Shown: piece after piece, positions 1-8,063 of the stretch
How positions within the stretch are numbered: the first letter of the stretch is position 1
Layout of the letters: every line of letters starts with the position of its first letter
Source: Herbiconiux sp.
GTDB lineage: Bacteria > Actinomycetota > Actinomycetes > Actinomycetales > Microbacteriaceae
Direction of reading: 5' to 3'
Length of the DNA: 64,000 nucleotides
Assembly: GCF_023264855.1 (NCBI RefSeq)
Contig: NZ_JAHFUW010000013.1
Location: 30,564-94,563 of the forward strand
Notes under the pieces: generated by a model
Databases searched by the model: none
The model's input: only the letters and a program-made list of their open reading frames with translations
Told to the model about the DNA's origin: nothing
Program-made: the position numbers and the translations under genes

Positions 1-51
1 GATGTTCTCCTTGGTTTGGTAGTTAGTTCAACCGCGATCCGAAGCCGAAGC

Positions 52-567
52 TCAGGAAGCGGACTCCTGCTTCTCACGCAGCGCATCGACCGTGCGAACG
101 GCCTTCGACAGCGGTGCGTTGAAGAGATATGCGGCGCCGAACAGCGAAGCCTTGAAGGCACCGGCGAGCTTCGCCAGCAGCACTTCACGGGATTCGAGGT
201 CGGCGAGCTTGGTGACCTCTTCGGCAGTCAGGGCGTTACCGTCGAAGTAACCGCCCTTGACGACGAGAAGAGGGTTTGCCTTGGCGAAGTCACGCAGCGA
301 CTTGGCGACGGCCACGGGGTCACCGTGGACGAACGCGATCGCGGACGGGCCGACGAGCTCGTCGTCGAACGACGAGATGCCGGCGTTGTTCGCCGCGATC
401 TTGGTCAGCGTGTTCTTCACCACGGCGTATGACGCGTGCTCACGGATGTTGCCACGCAGCGTCTTCAGCTGCGCGACCGTGAGACCGCGATACTCGGTCA
501 GCAGAACGGCGGTCGAGCTCTGGAAAAGTTCCGTGAGCTCGGCAACCGAGGCTTCCTTGTTCGCCAT
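52..567 (-). CDS. rplJ: 50S ribosomal protein L10
   Basis: L10 forms the base of the ribosomal stalk: its N-terminal domain binds 23S rRNA and its C-terminal helix carries the L7/L12 dimers that recruit GTPase factors. The 171-residue product is close to the usual bacterial length (about 165-175) and has the typical opening [11 protein letters not shown], the conserved [10 protein letters not shown] stretch near residues 24-33 and KNTLTKIAA near 52-60. The ATG is preceded by AGGAG four bases upstream. The gene follows a structured leader with an internal terminator. rplL should follow on the same strand but lies beyond the window edge. Identification is secure. Confidence 0.98.
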   Translation of the reverse strand: MANKEASVAELTELFQSSTAVLLTEYRGLTVAQLKTLRGNIREHASYAVVKNTLTKIAANNAGISSFDDELVGPSAIAFVHGDPVAVAKSLRDFAKANPLLVVKGGYFDGNALTAEEVTKLADLESREVLLAKLAGAFKASLFGAAYLFNAPLSKAVRTVDALREKQESAS

Positions 568-595
568 GGCGCTCCTAATGATGATTGGTTTTCAG

Positions 596-785
596 CCGGG
601 GCGACCGTCGTGCGAGAGAAGGCAGGCAAGAAAAAAGCTCCGGCACAGGAGGCCGGAGCGAGAACACCGCGCGAGGCGGGACTTACTTCGATCACCTGCG
701 TGGGACTTCGCACCTGCGAATCTTCGATCGATGCTCCCGCCGGGGCGAGCACACCGATGACCTACGGTCTTTGGCTCCGTACAGA
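596..785 (-). promoter_or_regulatory. L10-type ribosomal leader (rplJ-rplL autoregulation)
   Basis: The untranslated region upstream of rplJ, read on the minus strand, contains the AGCCAAAGACCGTAGGTC segment and the later GAAGTCCCACGCAGG segment that I associate with bacterial L10 leaders. An intrinsic terminator and the rplJ ribosome-binding site follow. In such leaders excess L10(L12)4 binds the RNA and favours termination. I infer the same control here; fold and family membership were not computed. Confidence 0.7.
630..659 (-). terminator. Attenuator hairpin in the rplJ leader
   Basis: On the minus strand GCTCCGGC pairs with GCCGGAGC around a seven-base loop (CTCCTGT) and is followed directly by a run of six T. 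This is a textbook intrinsic terminator, but it lies about 60 bases upstream of the rplJ start rather than after a gene, so it is best read as an attenuator. Confidence 0.8.
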
Positions 786-789
786 CTAA

Positions 790-830
790 ACGGCCCGGCC
801 CCCGGATGCAAATCCGGGAGACGGGCCGTC
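790..830 (-). terminator. Hairpin after the small membrane protein gene
   Basis: On the minus strand a long GC-rich hairpin (outer arms ACGGCCCG and CGGGCCGT, inner arms CCGGAT and ATCCGG) is followed by TTTAG. It lies just downstream of the 845-1009 gene and upstream of the L10 leader, so it probably ends that transcript. Confidence 0.55.
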
Positions 831-844
831 GAGCAGAAGCGGGG

Positions 845-1009
845 TCAGACCTTGCGGTTGCCCGAGATCATCCGCACGAGGAAGACGATCACGGCGAACA
901 CCAGCAGGATGACGCCGACCCAGAGCAGGAAGTTCAGCGACGACACGAAGCCACCGGTGAAGAGCAGGACGATGGCGATCACGGCGATCACGATAAGCAG
1001 GATATTCAT
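845..1009 (-). CDS. Small two-helix membrane protein
   Basis: A 54-residue protein made almost entirely of two hydrophobic segments, about residues 2-20 and 26-47, with a short FTGGFVSS turn between them and a basic tail ending SGNRKV. I chose the ATG at 1009 because GAAAGG lies about ten bases upstream and the protein starts directly with the first membrane helix; the longer frame to 1192 is antisense-like sequence. It resembles small DUF-type actinobacterial membrane proteins with no assigned function. It is a single-gene unit between the histidine kinase gene and the L10 leader, with its own terminator. Confidence 0.75.
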   Translation of the reverse strand: MNILLIVIAVIAIVLLFTGGFVSSLNFLLWVGVILLVFAVIVFLVRMISGNRKV

Positions 1010-1088
1010 TGGTTTCCCAACCTTTCGGGCTCGGGGTGGTGCCCCCTCGGCTGTGTTGCCGTGATCTTCACCGTACCCCGATCGGGGG

Positions 1089-2522
1089 TCAAACGGACTT
1101 TTCGACCGCCGCACCTCCGGCGGACGGGATGGCCACGATGAACTCCGTCTGCCCCGGCACGCTCTGCACGCGCACCTCGCCGCCGTGCGCATCCACCACC
1201 GCTTTTACGATCGCGAGCCCCAGGCCCGTGCTCCCTGCGTGGCGCGAGCGCGAGGCGTCGCCCCGCACGAAACGCTCGAACAGCGTCGGGGTGAGGGCGG
1301 GATCGATGCCCGGCCCGTCGTCGGCGATCCGCATCACGGCGACGTCGTTCTGCTCCGCCAGCGACACCCGCACGGTCGACCCGGCGGGCGTGTGCACCCG
1401 CGCGTTTGCCAGCAGGTTCGCCACCACCTGGTGCAGGCGATGCGGGTCTCCGGATACCGTCACCGGCTCCTCGGGCAGATCGAGCTCCCACACGTGGTCG
1501 GGCCCCGCGACGTGGGCGTCGCTGACCGCGTCGACCAGCACGAGCGAGAGGTCGACCTCCGTCATCGCCAGCTCGGGCTTCGCGTCGAGGCGCGCCAGCA
1601 GCAGCAGGTCTTCGACCAGCGTCGTCATCCGGGTCGCCTCGGACTCGATCCGGCCGAGCGAGTGCGCCACGTCCTCGGGCAACTCGGGCGCCGTGCGGCG
1701 GGTCAGCTCGGCGTAGCCGCGGATCGATGCCAGCGGCGTGCGCAGCTCGTGGCTGGCATCCGCCACGAACTGCCGCACCTTGTTCTCGCTGCGCTGTCGT
1801 GAGGTGAGAGCGGATGCCACGTGCTCGAGCATCCGGTTGAAGGCGAGACCCACGCGCCCCACCTCGGAGCGCGGGTCGGTGTCGGCCAGCGGAACGCGTT
1901 CGGCCAGGGCCACATCGCCCCGATCGAGAGGGAGCTCGGCCACCCGGCTGGCGGTCGCGGTGACCCGCTCGAGCGGCCGCAGGGCGAGCCGCAGGATGAG
2001 CAGGCCGACGACGCCCGCCACCAGCATGACGCCGAGGGTCACGATCACGGTCACCACGATCTGACCCGAGATGGTGCTGTTCACATCGGCCAGAGGCAGA
2101 CCCGTCACCACGATGTCACCGGCGGTGGTGACGGTCTGCGCCTCGATCCGGTAGCTGCCGAGCCCCTCGATCGACACCGTGGCCGGAGCCCGGCTCGCCA
2201 CGACACCGTCGAGCGAGGTGAGCTCGGCCGCGGTCATCGACTGCGCCTGCCCGTTCTGATCGAGCACGATGCCATCCGTCGCCGTGCCGCCCGACACGAC
2301 GACCACCATGGTCCCCGCGGCCTGGCCGAGCGAGAACCCGGGCTGCGGACCGTTCTGGCTGGTGACCTGCATGATGGTGCGGTTGGAGGCATCCCGCAGC
2401 TGGTTGTCGAGCTGCGTCAGCAGCACGCCGTTCAGCGCCAGTGTGCTCACCAGGCCGATGATCACGCCCGCCAGCGCGATCAGCCCCAGCACGCTCAGGA
2501 TCAGCGTGCGGCGGAGGGTCAC
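1089..2522 (-). CDS. Sensor histidine kinase, HAMP/HisKA/HATPase type
   Basis: Membrane sensor kinase of a two-component system. A first membrane helix spans about residues 10-33, an extracytoplasmic sensor domain about 34-153 and a second helix about 155-181. A HAMP linker follows, then HisKA with the phospho-accepting His258 in DASHELRTPLAS. The ATP-binding domain shows the N box (NLLANARVH), G1 (DDGPGID) and G2 (STGLGLAIVK). Length (477) and layout fit the MprB/TcrY-like group of actinobacteria, but the signal is unknown. The response regulator gene lies 31 bases upstream on the same strand, so the two are co-transcribed with the regulator first. Confidence 0.93.
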   Translation of the reverse strand: MTLRRTLILSVLGLIALAGVIIGLVSTLALNGVLLTQLDNQLRDASNRTIMQVTSQNGPQPGFSLGQAAGTMVVVVSGGTATDGIVLDQNGQAQSMTAAELTSLDGVVASRAPATVSIEGLGSYRIEAQTVTTAGDIVVTGLPLADVNSTISGQIVVTVIVTLGVMLVAGVVGLLILRLALRPLERVTATASRVAELPLDRGDVALAERVPLADTDPRSEVGRVGLAFNRMLEHVASALTSRQRSENKVRQFVADASHELRTPLASIRGYAELTRRTAPELPEDVAHSLGRIESEATRMTTLVEDLLLLARLDAKPELAMTEVDLSLVLVDAVSDAHVAGPDHVWELDLPEEPVTVSGDPHRLHQVVANLLANARVHTPAGSTVRVSLAEQNDVAVMRIADDGPGIDPALTPTLFERFVRGDASRSRHAGSTGLGLAIVKAVVDAHGGEVRVQSVPGQTEFIVAIPSAGGAAVEKSV

Positions 2523-2553
2523 GGCGTCGGCTCGTTCGCGCCGGGCTCGGCGC

Positions 2554-3333
2554 TCACAGCGCGGGCTTCAGCATGTAGCCGGCGCCGCGCACCGTGTGGA
2601 TCATCGCGGGACGCCCGGCATCCACCTTCTTGCGCAGGTAGGAGATGTAGATCTCCACCACGCTGGACTTGCCGCCGAAGTCGTAGCTCCACACCCGGTC
2701 GAGGATCTGCGCCTTGCTCAGCACGCGGCGCGGGTTGCGCATCAGGTAGCGCAGCAGCTCGAACTCGGTGGCGGTGAGCTCGATCGGCTCGCCGTCGCGG
2801 AACACCTCGTGGCTGTCCTCGTTCAGCTCGAGGTCGCCCACGGTGACGATGGGGTCGTCGGCGTCGGCCACGACGAGGGTGGAACGGCGGATGAGGCCGC
2901 GCAGCCGCGCGACCAGCTCCTCCAGGCTGAACGGCTTGGTGACGTAGTCGTCGCCGCCGGCGGTGAGCCCGGCGATGCGGTCGTCGAGCGCATCCTTCGC
3001 GGTGAGGAAGAGCACGGGGGTCTCGTTGCCGTCGCCGCGCATCCGGTTCAGCACCTGCAGGCCGTCGATGTCGGGCAGCATCACGTCGAGCACCACCACG
3101 TCGGGGCGGAACTCGCGGGCGATGGTGATCGCCTGGCGGCCCTCGCTGGCGGTCTTCACCTCCCAGCCCTCGTAGCGCAGCGCCATCGAGAGCAGGTCGG
3201 TGAGCGTGTTCTCGTCGTCGACCACGAGCGCGCGCACCGGCGAGCCGTCGGCGCGTCGGAGCCGGGGCTGCTTGGCCGCGTTGGAGGAGGAGCCGTTGCC
3301 GGAGATGAGGGAGCCGTCGATAGTCACATTCAC
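2554..3333 (-). CDS. OmpR/PhoB-family response regulator
   Basis: DNA-binding partner of the adjacent kinase. The receiver domain covers about residues 33-148, with the acidic pair Asp39-Asp40, phospho-acceptor Asp83 in VLDVMLPD, Thr111 and Lys113. The C-terminal winged helix (about 160-258) ends in the typical TVRGAGYML. The first 30 residues are a poorly conserved extension. The GTG at 3333 follows the -10 box by a single base, so translation may instead begin at the in-frame GTG at 3327 on a leaderless message; the difference is two residues. First gene of the pair. Confidence 0.93.
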   Translation of the reverse strand: MNVTIDGSLISGNGSSSNAAKQPRLRRADGSPVRALVVDDENTLTDLLSMALRYEGWEVKTASEGRQAITIAREFRPDVVVLDVMLPDIDGLQVLNRMRGDGNETPVLFLTAKDALDDRIAGLTAGGDDYVTKPFSLEELVARLRGLIRRSTLVVADADDPIVTVGDLELNEDSHEVFRDGEPIELTATEFELLRYLMRNPRRVLSKAQILDRVWSYDFGGKSSVVEIYISYLRKKVDAGRPAMIHTVRGAGYMLKPAL

Positions 3334-3334
3334 C

Positions 3335-3366
3335 AGTATTGGCAGTTTGCTATGAGGAGTCTATGA
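3335..3366 (-). promoter_or_regulatory. Promoter and direct repeats upstream of the OmpR-type regulator
   Basis: On the minus strand TAGACT (3358-3363) and AATACT (3335-3340) are separated by 17 bases. The hexamer TCATAG occurs twice, 11 bases apart (3350-3355 and 3361-3366), over the -35 region. Direct repeats at 11-base spacing are typical of OmpR-family binding, so autoregulation is a reasonable inference. Confidence 0.4.
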
Positions 3367-3432
3367 ACAGCCGAAGCGCCGTCTGAGAATCGCGCGACCG
3401 GCGGTTCGGGCGGGAGCGTCGGCGGCAGCAGG

Positions 3433-3438
3433 CAGAAT
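3433..3438 (+). promoter_or_regulatory. Putative -10 box, leaderless start of the YqaJ-like gene
   Basis: CAGAAT lies exactly six bases before the GTG start at 3445, with no Shine-Dalgarno sequence between. The spacing matches eight other first genes in this window and supports the GTG start. Confidence 0.4.
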
Positions 3439-3444
3439 GGATCT

Positions 3445-4083
3445 GTGACGGATCTGATGCTCTCCTTCCCCTGGGAGGAAGACCAGACCTTCGTCGCGCC
3501 CGCCCCGCCGCACCTCTCCCGGGTGGTCGCGCACTCCACCGATCGCGTGGCCTGGCTGCGAGCGCGCAGTCGGGGCGTGACGGCGACGGATGCGGCCCGG
3601 CTCGCCAGCGACAAGGCCGTGGCGGCCGTCGCCTGGGAGAAGTTAAACGGCACCGGCTTCGGGGGCAACGCCTTCACCGACCACGGCCGCGCCCGGGAGC
3701 CCGAGATCGCGGCCTGGGTGCGCACCTGCTACGAGATCGAGCCGAGCGTGACGCTCTTCCACGCCGCCCGCGAGAAGCGGCACCTCGCCACGCCCGACGG
3801 CATCCGGGTGGCGCCCGACGGCTCGGTCGAACTGGCCGAGATCAAGACCACGTCGAAGCCGTGGCGCAGCATCCCGCGCGGCTACCTGCGCCAGGTGTGG
3901 TGGCAGCAGTACGTGCTGGGCGCCGAGCGCACCCTCGTGGTGTGGGAGCAGCACACCGATTTCGTGCCGGTGCAGGGCGATCCGCGCTGCCAGTGGGTCG
4001 ACCGCGACGAGTCGGAGATCGAGCTGCTGGTTCGCCGCGCCGACGCACTGCTGGCCTGGATGCGCGGCGAACGCGCCGCATGA
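3445..4083 (+). CDS. YqaJ-family (lambda-exonuclease-like) nuclease
   Basis: A 212-residue protein with the PD-(D/E)xK-type layout of YqaJ/lambda exonuclease proteins: an N-terminal RSRGVTATDAARL (compare the family's 'giggSdaa'), GRAREPEIAAWV with Glu85/Glu87 about residues 81-92, an ATPDG segment with Asp118, and LAEIKTTSK with Glu132 and Lys134 as metal and catalytic residues. Such enzymes digest duplex DNA 5' to 3', usually beside a phage single-strand annealing protein. No recombinase or phage gene is visible here, and the neighbours are housekeeping genes. A resident chromosomal role is inferred; the substrate is unknown. Confidence 0.82.
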   Translation: MTDLMLSFPWEEDQTFVAPAPPHLSRVVAHSTDRVAWLRARSRGVTATDAARLASDKAVAAVAWEKLNGTGFGGNAFTDHGRAREPEIAAWVRTCYEIEPSVTLFHAAREKRHLATPDGIRVAPDGSVELAEIKTTSKPWRSIPRGYLRQVWWQQYVLGAERTLVVWEQHTDFVPVQGDPRCQWVDRDESEIELLVRRADALLAWMRGERAA

Positions 4084-4141
4084 GCCCCGAGCCGAGGCCG
4101 GGCCGGCTGTGTCCGGCGGATGCTGCGGCGGTGGCCTCCGC

Positions 4142-4915
4142 ATGACCACCGTCCTGATGCTGCACGGCCTCGGCAACGACCGCGCGAATCCGCTGGCGCT
4201 GTTCTCACCGATCGTTCCGCCGGGGTCGCTCGTGATCGCTCCGGATGTGCGCGCCCACGGCGACGACGACCGGATCGGCCCGCCCTCCGCCTTCGCCCTC
4301 CCTGCTCTGGCCTCCGACGTCGCGGCGCGGGTTCGGGCCGAGCAGGCCGCTGCCGGGCGCGAGGGCGAGCCCTTCACCGTCATCGGCATCTCGATGGGGG
4401 CGGCCATCGCGTTACGGCTGCTGCTCTCCGGTGAGCTGCCCCTCGAGCGCGCCGTCTTCGTGCGGCCCGCCTTCACCGAGGTGTCGCTGCCCGAGAACCT
4501 GAGGGCCTTCCCTGTGATCGGCGAGCTGCTGGCGGCCCGTGGTGCCCGGCAGGGCGAGGAGGAGTTCCGCCGCACGTCCTTCTACGCGCAGGCCGCCGCC
4601 TCGTCCACGCGAGGCGCCGCCGGGCTGCTCGAGCAGTTCCGCTCGCCCGGTGCCGCCGCGCGCGCCGTGCGGCTGGTCGAGATCCCGCGCAACCCGGCCT
4701 TCACGGCCGCCGACGACCTCGCCGCCCTCGGCGCCGCGGTACCCACGGCGGTCGCCTGGGCGCCGCGCGATCCGGTGCATCCGGTGGCCGTGGCCGAGTC
4801 GTGGATGGCCCGGCTCGGAGCCCCGGGCATCCCGCTGCCGGCGCGCGACGAGAACTACTCGGCGTATGTTGCGGCGACCCGGTCGGGCGTCGCCGGATGG
4901 CTCGGCTGGAGCTGA
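4142..4915 (+). CDS. Alpha/beta-fold hydrolase
   Basis: A 257-residue serine hydrolase of the alpha/beta fold. It begins with the strand and oxyanion-hole motif VLMLHGLG (residues 4-11), has PDVRAHG about 34-40 and a nucleophile elbow GISMG with Ser84. The late acid and histidine of the triad are not obvious by eye, so catalytic competence is not certain. I chose the ATG at 4142, directly before the first strand; an in-frame GTG at 4109 would add 11 residues with little family resemblance. It starts 58 bases after the YqaJ-like gene, probably co-transcribed. Its 3' end overlaps the convergent membrane-protein gene by 61 bases. Substrate unknown. Confidence 0.8.
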   Translation: MTTVLMLHGLGNDRANPLALFSPIVPPGSLVIAPDVRAHGDDDRIGPPSAFALPALASDVAARVRAEQAAAGREGEPFTVIGISMGAAIALRLLLSGELPLERAVFVRPAFTEVSLPENLRAFPVIGELLAARGARQGEEEFRRTSFYAQAAASSTRGAAGLLEQFRSPGAAARAVRLVEIPRNPAFTAADDLAALGAAVPTAVAWAPRDPVHPVAVAESWMARLGAPGIPLPARDENYSAYVAATRSGVAGWLGWS

Positions 4916-5622
4916 CCGGTCCCGGCCGACGGGCGAACCGAGCGCGCGGTCTCCACCGCCAGCAGCACGGCGAGGCCCACCAGCCAGAGCAGGGCGATCG
5001 TGGTGGCCACGAACTCGAGCACGCCACCGACCTGCGTGCCGAAGCGCAGCAGCGAGAGCAGGCCGCCGACGCCGGCGATCACCGCCACCGAGACCGCCGA
5101 GAACGCCGAGAACCGGGCGAGGCGGCGGAAGCGGGTATCGGATGCCACCTGCAGCATCACGAAGGCGGCTCCGGCGAAGCCGATCACGGCCGAGACGGTG
5201 TGGATGAGGTCTTGCCAGGTGAACGCGGGGCCCACCGGCAGCGGGCAGTACTGGGTGCAGGTGACCTGCGAGGCGACGCCGAAGGAGACGGCAGCCACCG
5301 CGAGTACCACGCCGGGAGGCACCGCGGTGAGCAGGCGGGTTCGCGGCGACATCCGGGGGGCGGCGACGGCCACCAGCGCCGCTCCTGCGGCCACGCAGGC
5401 GAGAGCGACCCGGAACACCTCGGCGGTGGGTTCGACGGCGGCGCCCAGCTCGCTCACGTACAGGAAGCGGTCGGCCGAGAGACGGGCCACCCAGATCAGC
5501 ACGAGGCCGGTGGTGGCCAGGGCCGCGGCGACCCAGAGCACGGCGGCACGCACCCTGGGCGGCACGATGGCGCGGGGCGGCACGGCAGCGCGCGAGGCGG
5601 GCGGGACGGTGGTCTGACTCAT
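4855..5622 (-). CDS. DUF998-like multi-pass membrane protein
   Basis: A 255-residue protein with about six hydrophobic segments (near residues 27-47, 68-90, 98-118, 140-160, 172-195 and 203-225) and a proline/alanine-rich cytoplasmic N-terminus. A CTQYCPLP element sits in the loop before the fourth helix. The general layout fits DUF998 membrane proteins, whose function is unknown; I place it there by hydropathy and length only. Its end overlaps the alpha/beta hydrolase gene tail to tail, so the two messages are complementary at their 3' ends. It is divergent from the quinone oxidoreductase-like gene. Confidence 0.6.
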   Translation of the reverse strand: MSQTTVPPASRAAVPPRAIVPPRVRAAVLWVAAALATTGLVLIWVARLSADRFLYVSELGAAVEPTAEVFRVALACVAAGAALVAVAAPRMSPRTRLLTAVPPGVVLAVAAVSFGVASQVTCTQYCPLPVGPAFTWQDLIHTVSAVIGFAGAAFVMLQVASDTRFRRLARFSAFSAVSVAVIAGVGGLLSLLRFGTQVGGVLEFVATTIALLWLVGLAVLLAVETARSVRPSAGTGQLQPSHPATPDRVAATYAE

Positions 5623-5742
5623 GATCGGGCCACGGCTCGCGAAGGGGGCATCAGGTCGGATCTCCGGAACGGGCCCACGTGCTCAGACGTTCTCTCACGC
5701 GCGGCCACTGAGTTTGCACCCCAGTGACGAGACTGTAACACC

Positions 5743-5766
5743 GGTGAATCATTCACCCAATAGCGT
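5743..5766 (+). promoter_or_regulatory. Perfect 7-1-7 palindrome beside a -10 box
   Basis: GGTGAATCATTCACC (5743-5757) is a perfect inverted repeat with one central base. TAGCGT (5761-5766) follows three bases later and could be the -10 of the oxidoreductase gene, so a bound protein would block that promoter. It also lies in the region shared with the divergent membrane-protein gene. A TetR- or MarR-type operator is possible, but no such regulator gene is adjacent. Confidence 0.5.
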
Positions 5767-5850
5767 GGCTGCTAGCCGATGAGGCGACGCAGCGAGGCGG
5801 GTGGCCCGATCCCTCCCCTGCGTGTTCAGATGATCTACGGAAGGGCAGCG

Positions 5851-6876
5851 ATGATCGAACAACGGAGTGGATCGTCGGGCGTCTCCAGCCCTACTCTCAC
5901 GCACCCGAAGACCATGTCCGCCGCCGTGATCTCCGGATTCGGCGGTCCCGAGGTGTTCTCGGTGGCCGAGGTGCCCACCCCGGAACGGATCAACGCCGAA
6001 GTGCTCGTCAAGGTGGCCGCCGCGGGCATCAACCCGATCGATGCCAAGACCCGCGCGGGCAAGGGTGTCGCCGCCGCGGTCTCGAGCTTCCCGTGCATCC
6101 TGGGCTACGACTTCGCCGGCGTGGTGGTGGAGACGCCTTTCGCGGGGCATCCGCTGAACGTCGGCGACGAGGTGTACGGCATGATGTCGGTGCCGCGCGG
6201 CGACGGCTCGTACGCCGAGTACGTCTCGGTTCCGAGCCTGCAGGTGGCGCGGAAGCCCCGCGCCCTCTCGCTCACCGAGGCCGCAGGGGTTCCGCTGGCC
6301 GCCCTCACGGCCTGGGGGCTCGTGGTCGACCTGGCCAAGGCGCACGAAGGCCAGCGGATGCTCATCCATGCGGCCGCGGGCGGCGTGGGACACTTCGCGG
6401 TGCAGTTCGCCGCCTACTTCGGTGCGCGGGTGACGGCCACCGGATCCGCGCGCAATCAGAACTGGCTGCGCGAGCTCGGCGCCGGCACGGTCATCGACTA
6501 CAGCGCGACGCCGTTCGAGAGCGTGGCCTCGGGGATGGACGTGGTGATCGACCTCGTCGGCAACACCCACGGCGACACCGGCAGCCGCTCCCTCACGACC
6601 CTGCGCCCCGGCGGCCTCATCGTCAACGCGCCCACCGGCAGCTGGCCGACCTTCGACGACGAGGCGGCGGCGGCGGGGGTGCGCGCGACGACGTACAAAG
6701 TGGCTCCGGATGCCGCGACCCTCGCCGTGATCACGCGCCTTATCGACTCGGGCGACGTGCGCGTGCACATCGACGAGGTCTATCCGCTCTCCGATGTGGC
6801 CGAGGCGCACCGCGCGCTCGAACGCGGCCACACCCGCGGCAAGCTCGTGCTGCAGGTCGGCGCGCTCCCCTTCTGA
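5851..6876 (+). CDS. NADPH:quinone oxidoreductase-like MDR enzyme
   Basis: Medium-chain dehydrogenase/reductase of the quinone-oxidoreductase branch, 341 residues. The GroES-like domain begins near residue 22 (MSAAVISGFGGPEVF), and the Rossmann nucleotide-binding motif HAAAGGVG is at about 173-180. Catalytic zinc ligands are absent: the usual cysteine position reads GINPIDAK, as in zinc-free quinone reductases. I chose the ATG at 5851 because GGAAGGG lies five bases upstream; 5914 would match the family's shorter N-terminus but has no ribosome-binding site. Single-gene unit. The natural acceptor cannot be told from sequence. Confidence 0.85.
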   Translation: MIEQRSGSSGVSSPTLTHPKTMSAAVISGFGGPEVFSVAEVPTPERINAEVLVKVAAAGINPIDAKTRAGKGVAAAVSSFPCILGYDFAGVVVETPFAGHPLNVGDEVYGMMSVPRGDGSYAEYVSVPSLQVARKPRALSLTEAAGVPLAALTAWGLVVDLAKAHEGQRMLIHAAAGGVGHFAVQFAAYFGARVTATGSARNQNWLRELGAGTVIDYSATPFESVASGMDVVIDLVGNTHGDTGSRSLTTLRPGGLIVNAPTGSWPTFDDEAAAAGVRATTYKVAPDAATLAVITRLIDSGDVRVHIDEVYPLSDVAEAHRALERGHTRGKLVLQVGALPF

Positions 6877-6930
6877 CGCGCGGCCCGGCCCCGGATCGGA
6901 ACGAACGCGCTCACACCGCGGGGCGCGCGC

Positions 6931-7989
6931 TCAGCACGGGCGGAGGGCGTCGACGCCGGGGCCGAGGGTGGCGGGCCCGCCGAGCACCACGATGCGGGTG
7001 GGCGCGAGCCGGGCCAGCTCACCCAGAACGGCGGCGGGCACGCAGTTCTGCGGCACCACGTAGAGCGGTGCGGACTGCAGGGCCGCGAGCGGGCCGCCGC
7101 TCAGCGCATCCGGAAAACTCGCCGCGCTCGCCAGATACACGGTCGACGCCGAGTCGAAGTCCGCGCGGTTGACGGCGACACCCACCTCGTAGCGATCGGC
7201 GCCCGCGATGCGCGACACCGCCATCGTGCTCCGCAGCTCGGCCTCGAGCGCCGAGCCGACCGATCTCGGCCCACCGACGATCGTCACCGCACGCACTCCC
7301 AGCGCACGCATCAGCTCCGTCTCGGCGGCGCTAGGAGCCGCCTCGCCGCCGTCGACGAGCAGCACCGGCGCGTGCCGGTGCACCGCCGCCGGCGAAGCCG
7401 TCAGCGCGTCGGGGAAGTCGGCCCCGGATGCCAGGTACAGCTCGCTCGCGTGCGGCACCCCCACCACGGGGTCGACCACCAGCGCGCGTGACACCTCGTA
7501 GCGGTCGGCCCCGTCGACCCGCACCACGGTCGCCCCGGTGACCTGACGGGAGATGGCCTCCAGCACGCCGTCCGACACGGAGAGCGGCCCGCCCACCACC
7601 ACGACCGTCCGTGGCGTCAGCCGGACGATCTGGGCCAGCACCGTCGGAGGCACGGTATCGGCCGCGGTGAGCAGCAAGGGCGAGCCGTGGGCGCCGGCGA
7701 CCGCCGACGCACTGAGCGCATCCGCGAACTTCTCTCCGCTGGCGAGGTAGACGGTGTCGGCCGAACCGAAGGCCGACGCCGCCCGCACGGCCTGGTCGTA
7801 GCGGTCGGTGCCGGCGAGCCGCACCGGCGTAGGAAGCAGTTCCGCCGCCGCCGCGCGAGCCGGAGCGAGATCTCTACCGCTCCCCACGACCCCGCCGGCC
7901 ACGACGGCGACGACGGTGACGATGAACAGCACGATCAGGAAGCCGGGAGACACACGCCCGACCCGGCGAGGTGTCAGCGTGTGGACCAT
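6931..7989 (-). CDS. Cell wall-binding repeat 2 protein, membrane-anchored
   Basis: A 352-residue surface protein. A basic N-terminus and one hydrophobic helix (about 16-37) without a clear cleavage site suggest a signal anchor. The rest is three tandem CWB2 repeats, each marked by an ADRY or TDRY motif (TDRYDQAVRAA, ADRYEVSRAL, ADRYEVGVAV) and the alternating phrases 'VYLASGEKFADAL' and 'VVVVGGPLSVS'. In Gram-positive bacteria such triplets fold as a trimeric unit that binds anionic wall polymers. No enzymatic or adhesive domain is attached, unlike most CWB2 proteins. It is the last of three minus-strand genes and a paralogue of the 8720-9991 product. Confidence 0.88.
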   Translation of the reverse strand: MVHTLTPRRVGRVSPGFLIVLFIVTVVAVVAGGVVGSGRDLAPARAAAAELLPTPVRLAGTDRYDQAVRAASAFGSADTVYLASGEKFADALSASAVAGAHGSPLLLTAADTVPPTVLAQIVRLTPRTVVVVGGPLSVSDGVLEAISRQVTGATVVRVDGADRYEVSRALVVDPVVGVPHASELYLASGADFPDALTASPAAVHRHAPVLLVDGGEAAPSAAETELMRALGVRAVTIVGGPRSVGSALEAELRSTMAVSRIAGADRYEVGVAVNRADFDSASTVYLASAASFPDALSGGPLAALQSAPLYVVPQNCVPAAVLGELARLAPTRIVVLGGPATLGPGVDALRPC

Positions 7990-8063
7990 GGCTACCGGCT
8001 TCCTGATCGCGGTGCCTCGATGATCCCCCGGAACCGCTCAGGTGTGGCGTGAGTAGTTGCTGC

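Noticed and set aside
3445..4083. Prophage remnant around the YqaJ-type gene
   Set aside because: No integrase, annealing protein, structural gene, att-like repeat or change in composition was seen nearby.
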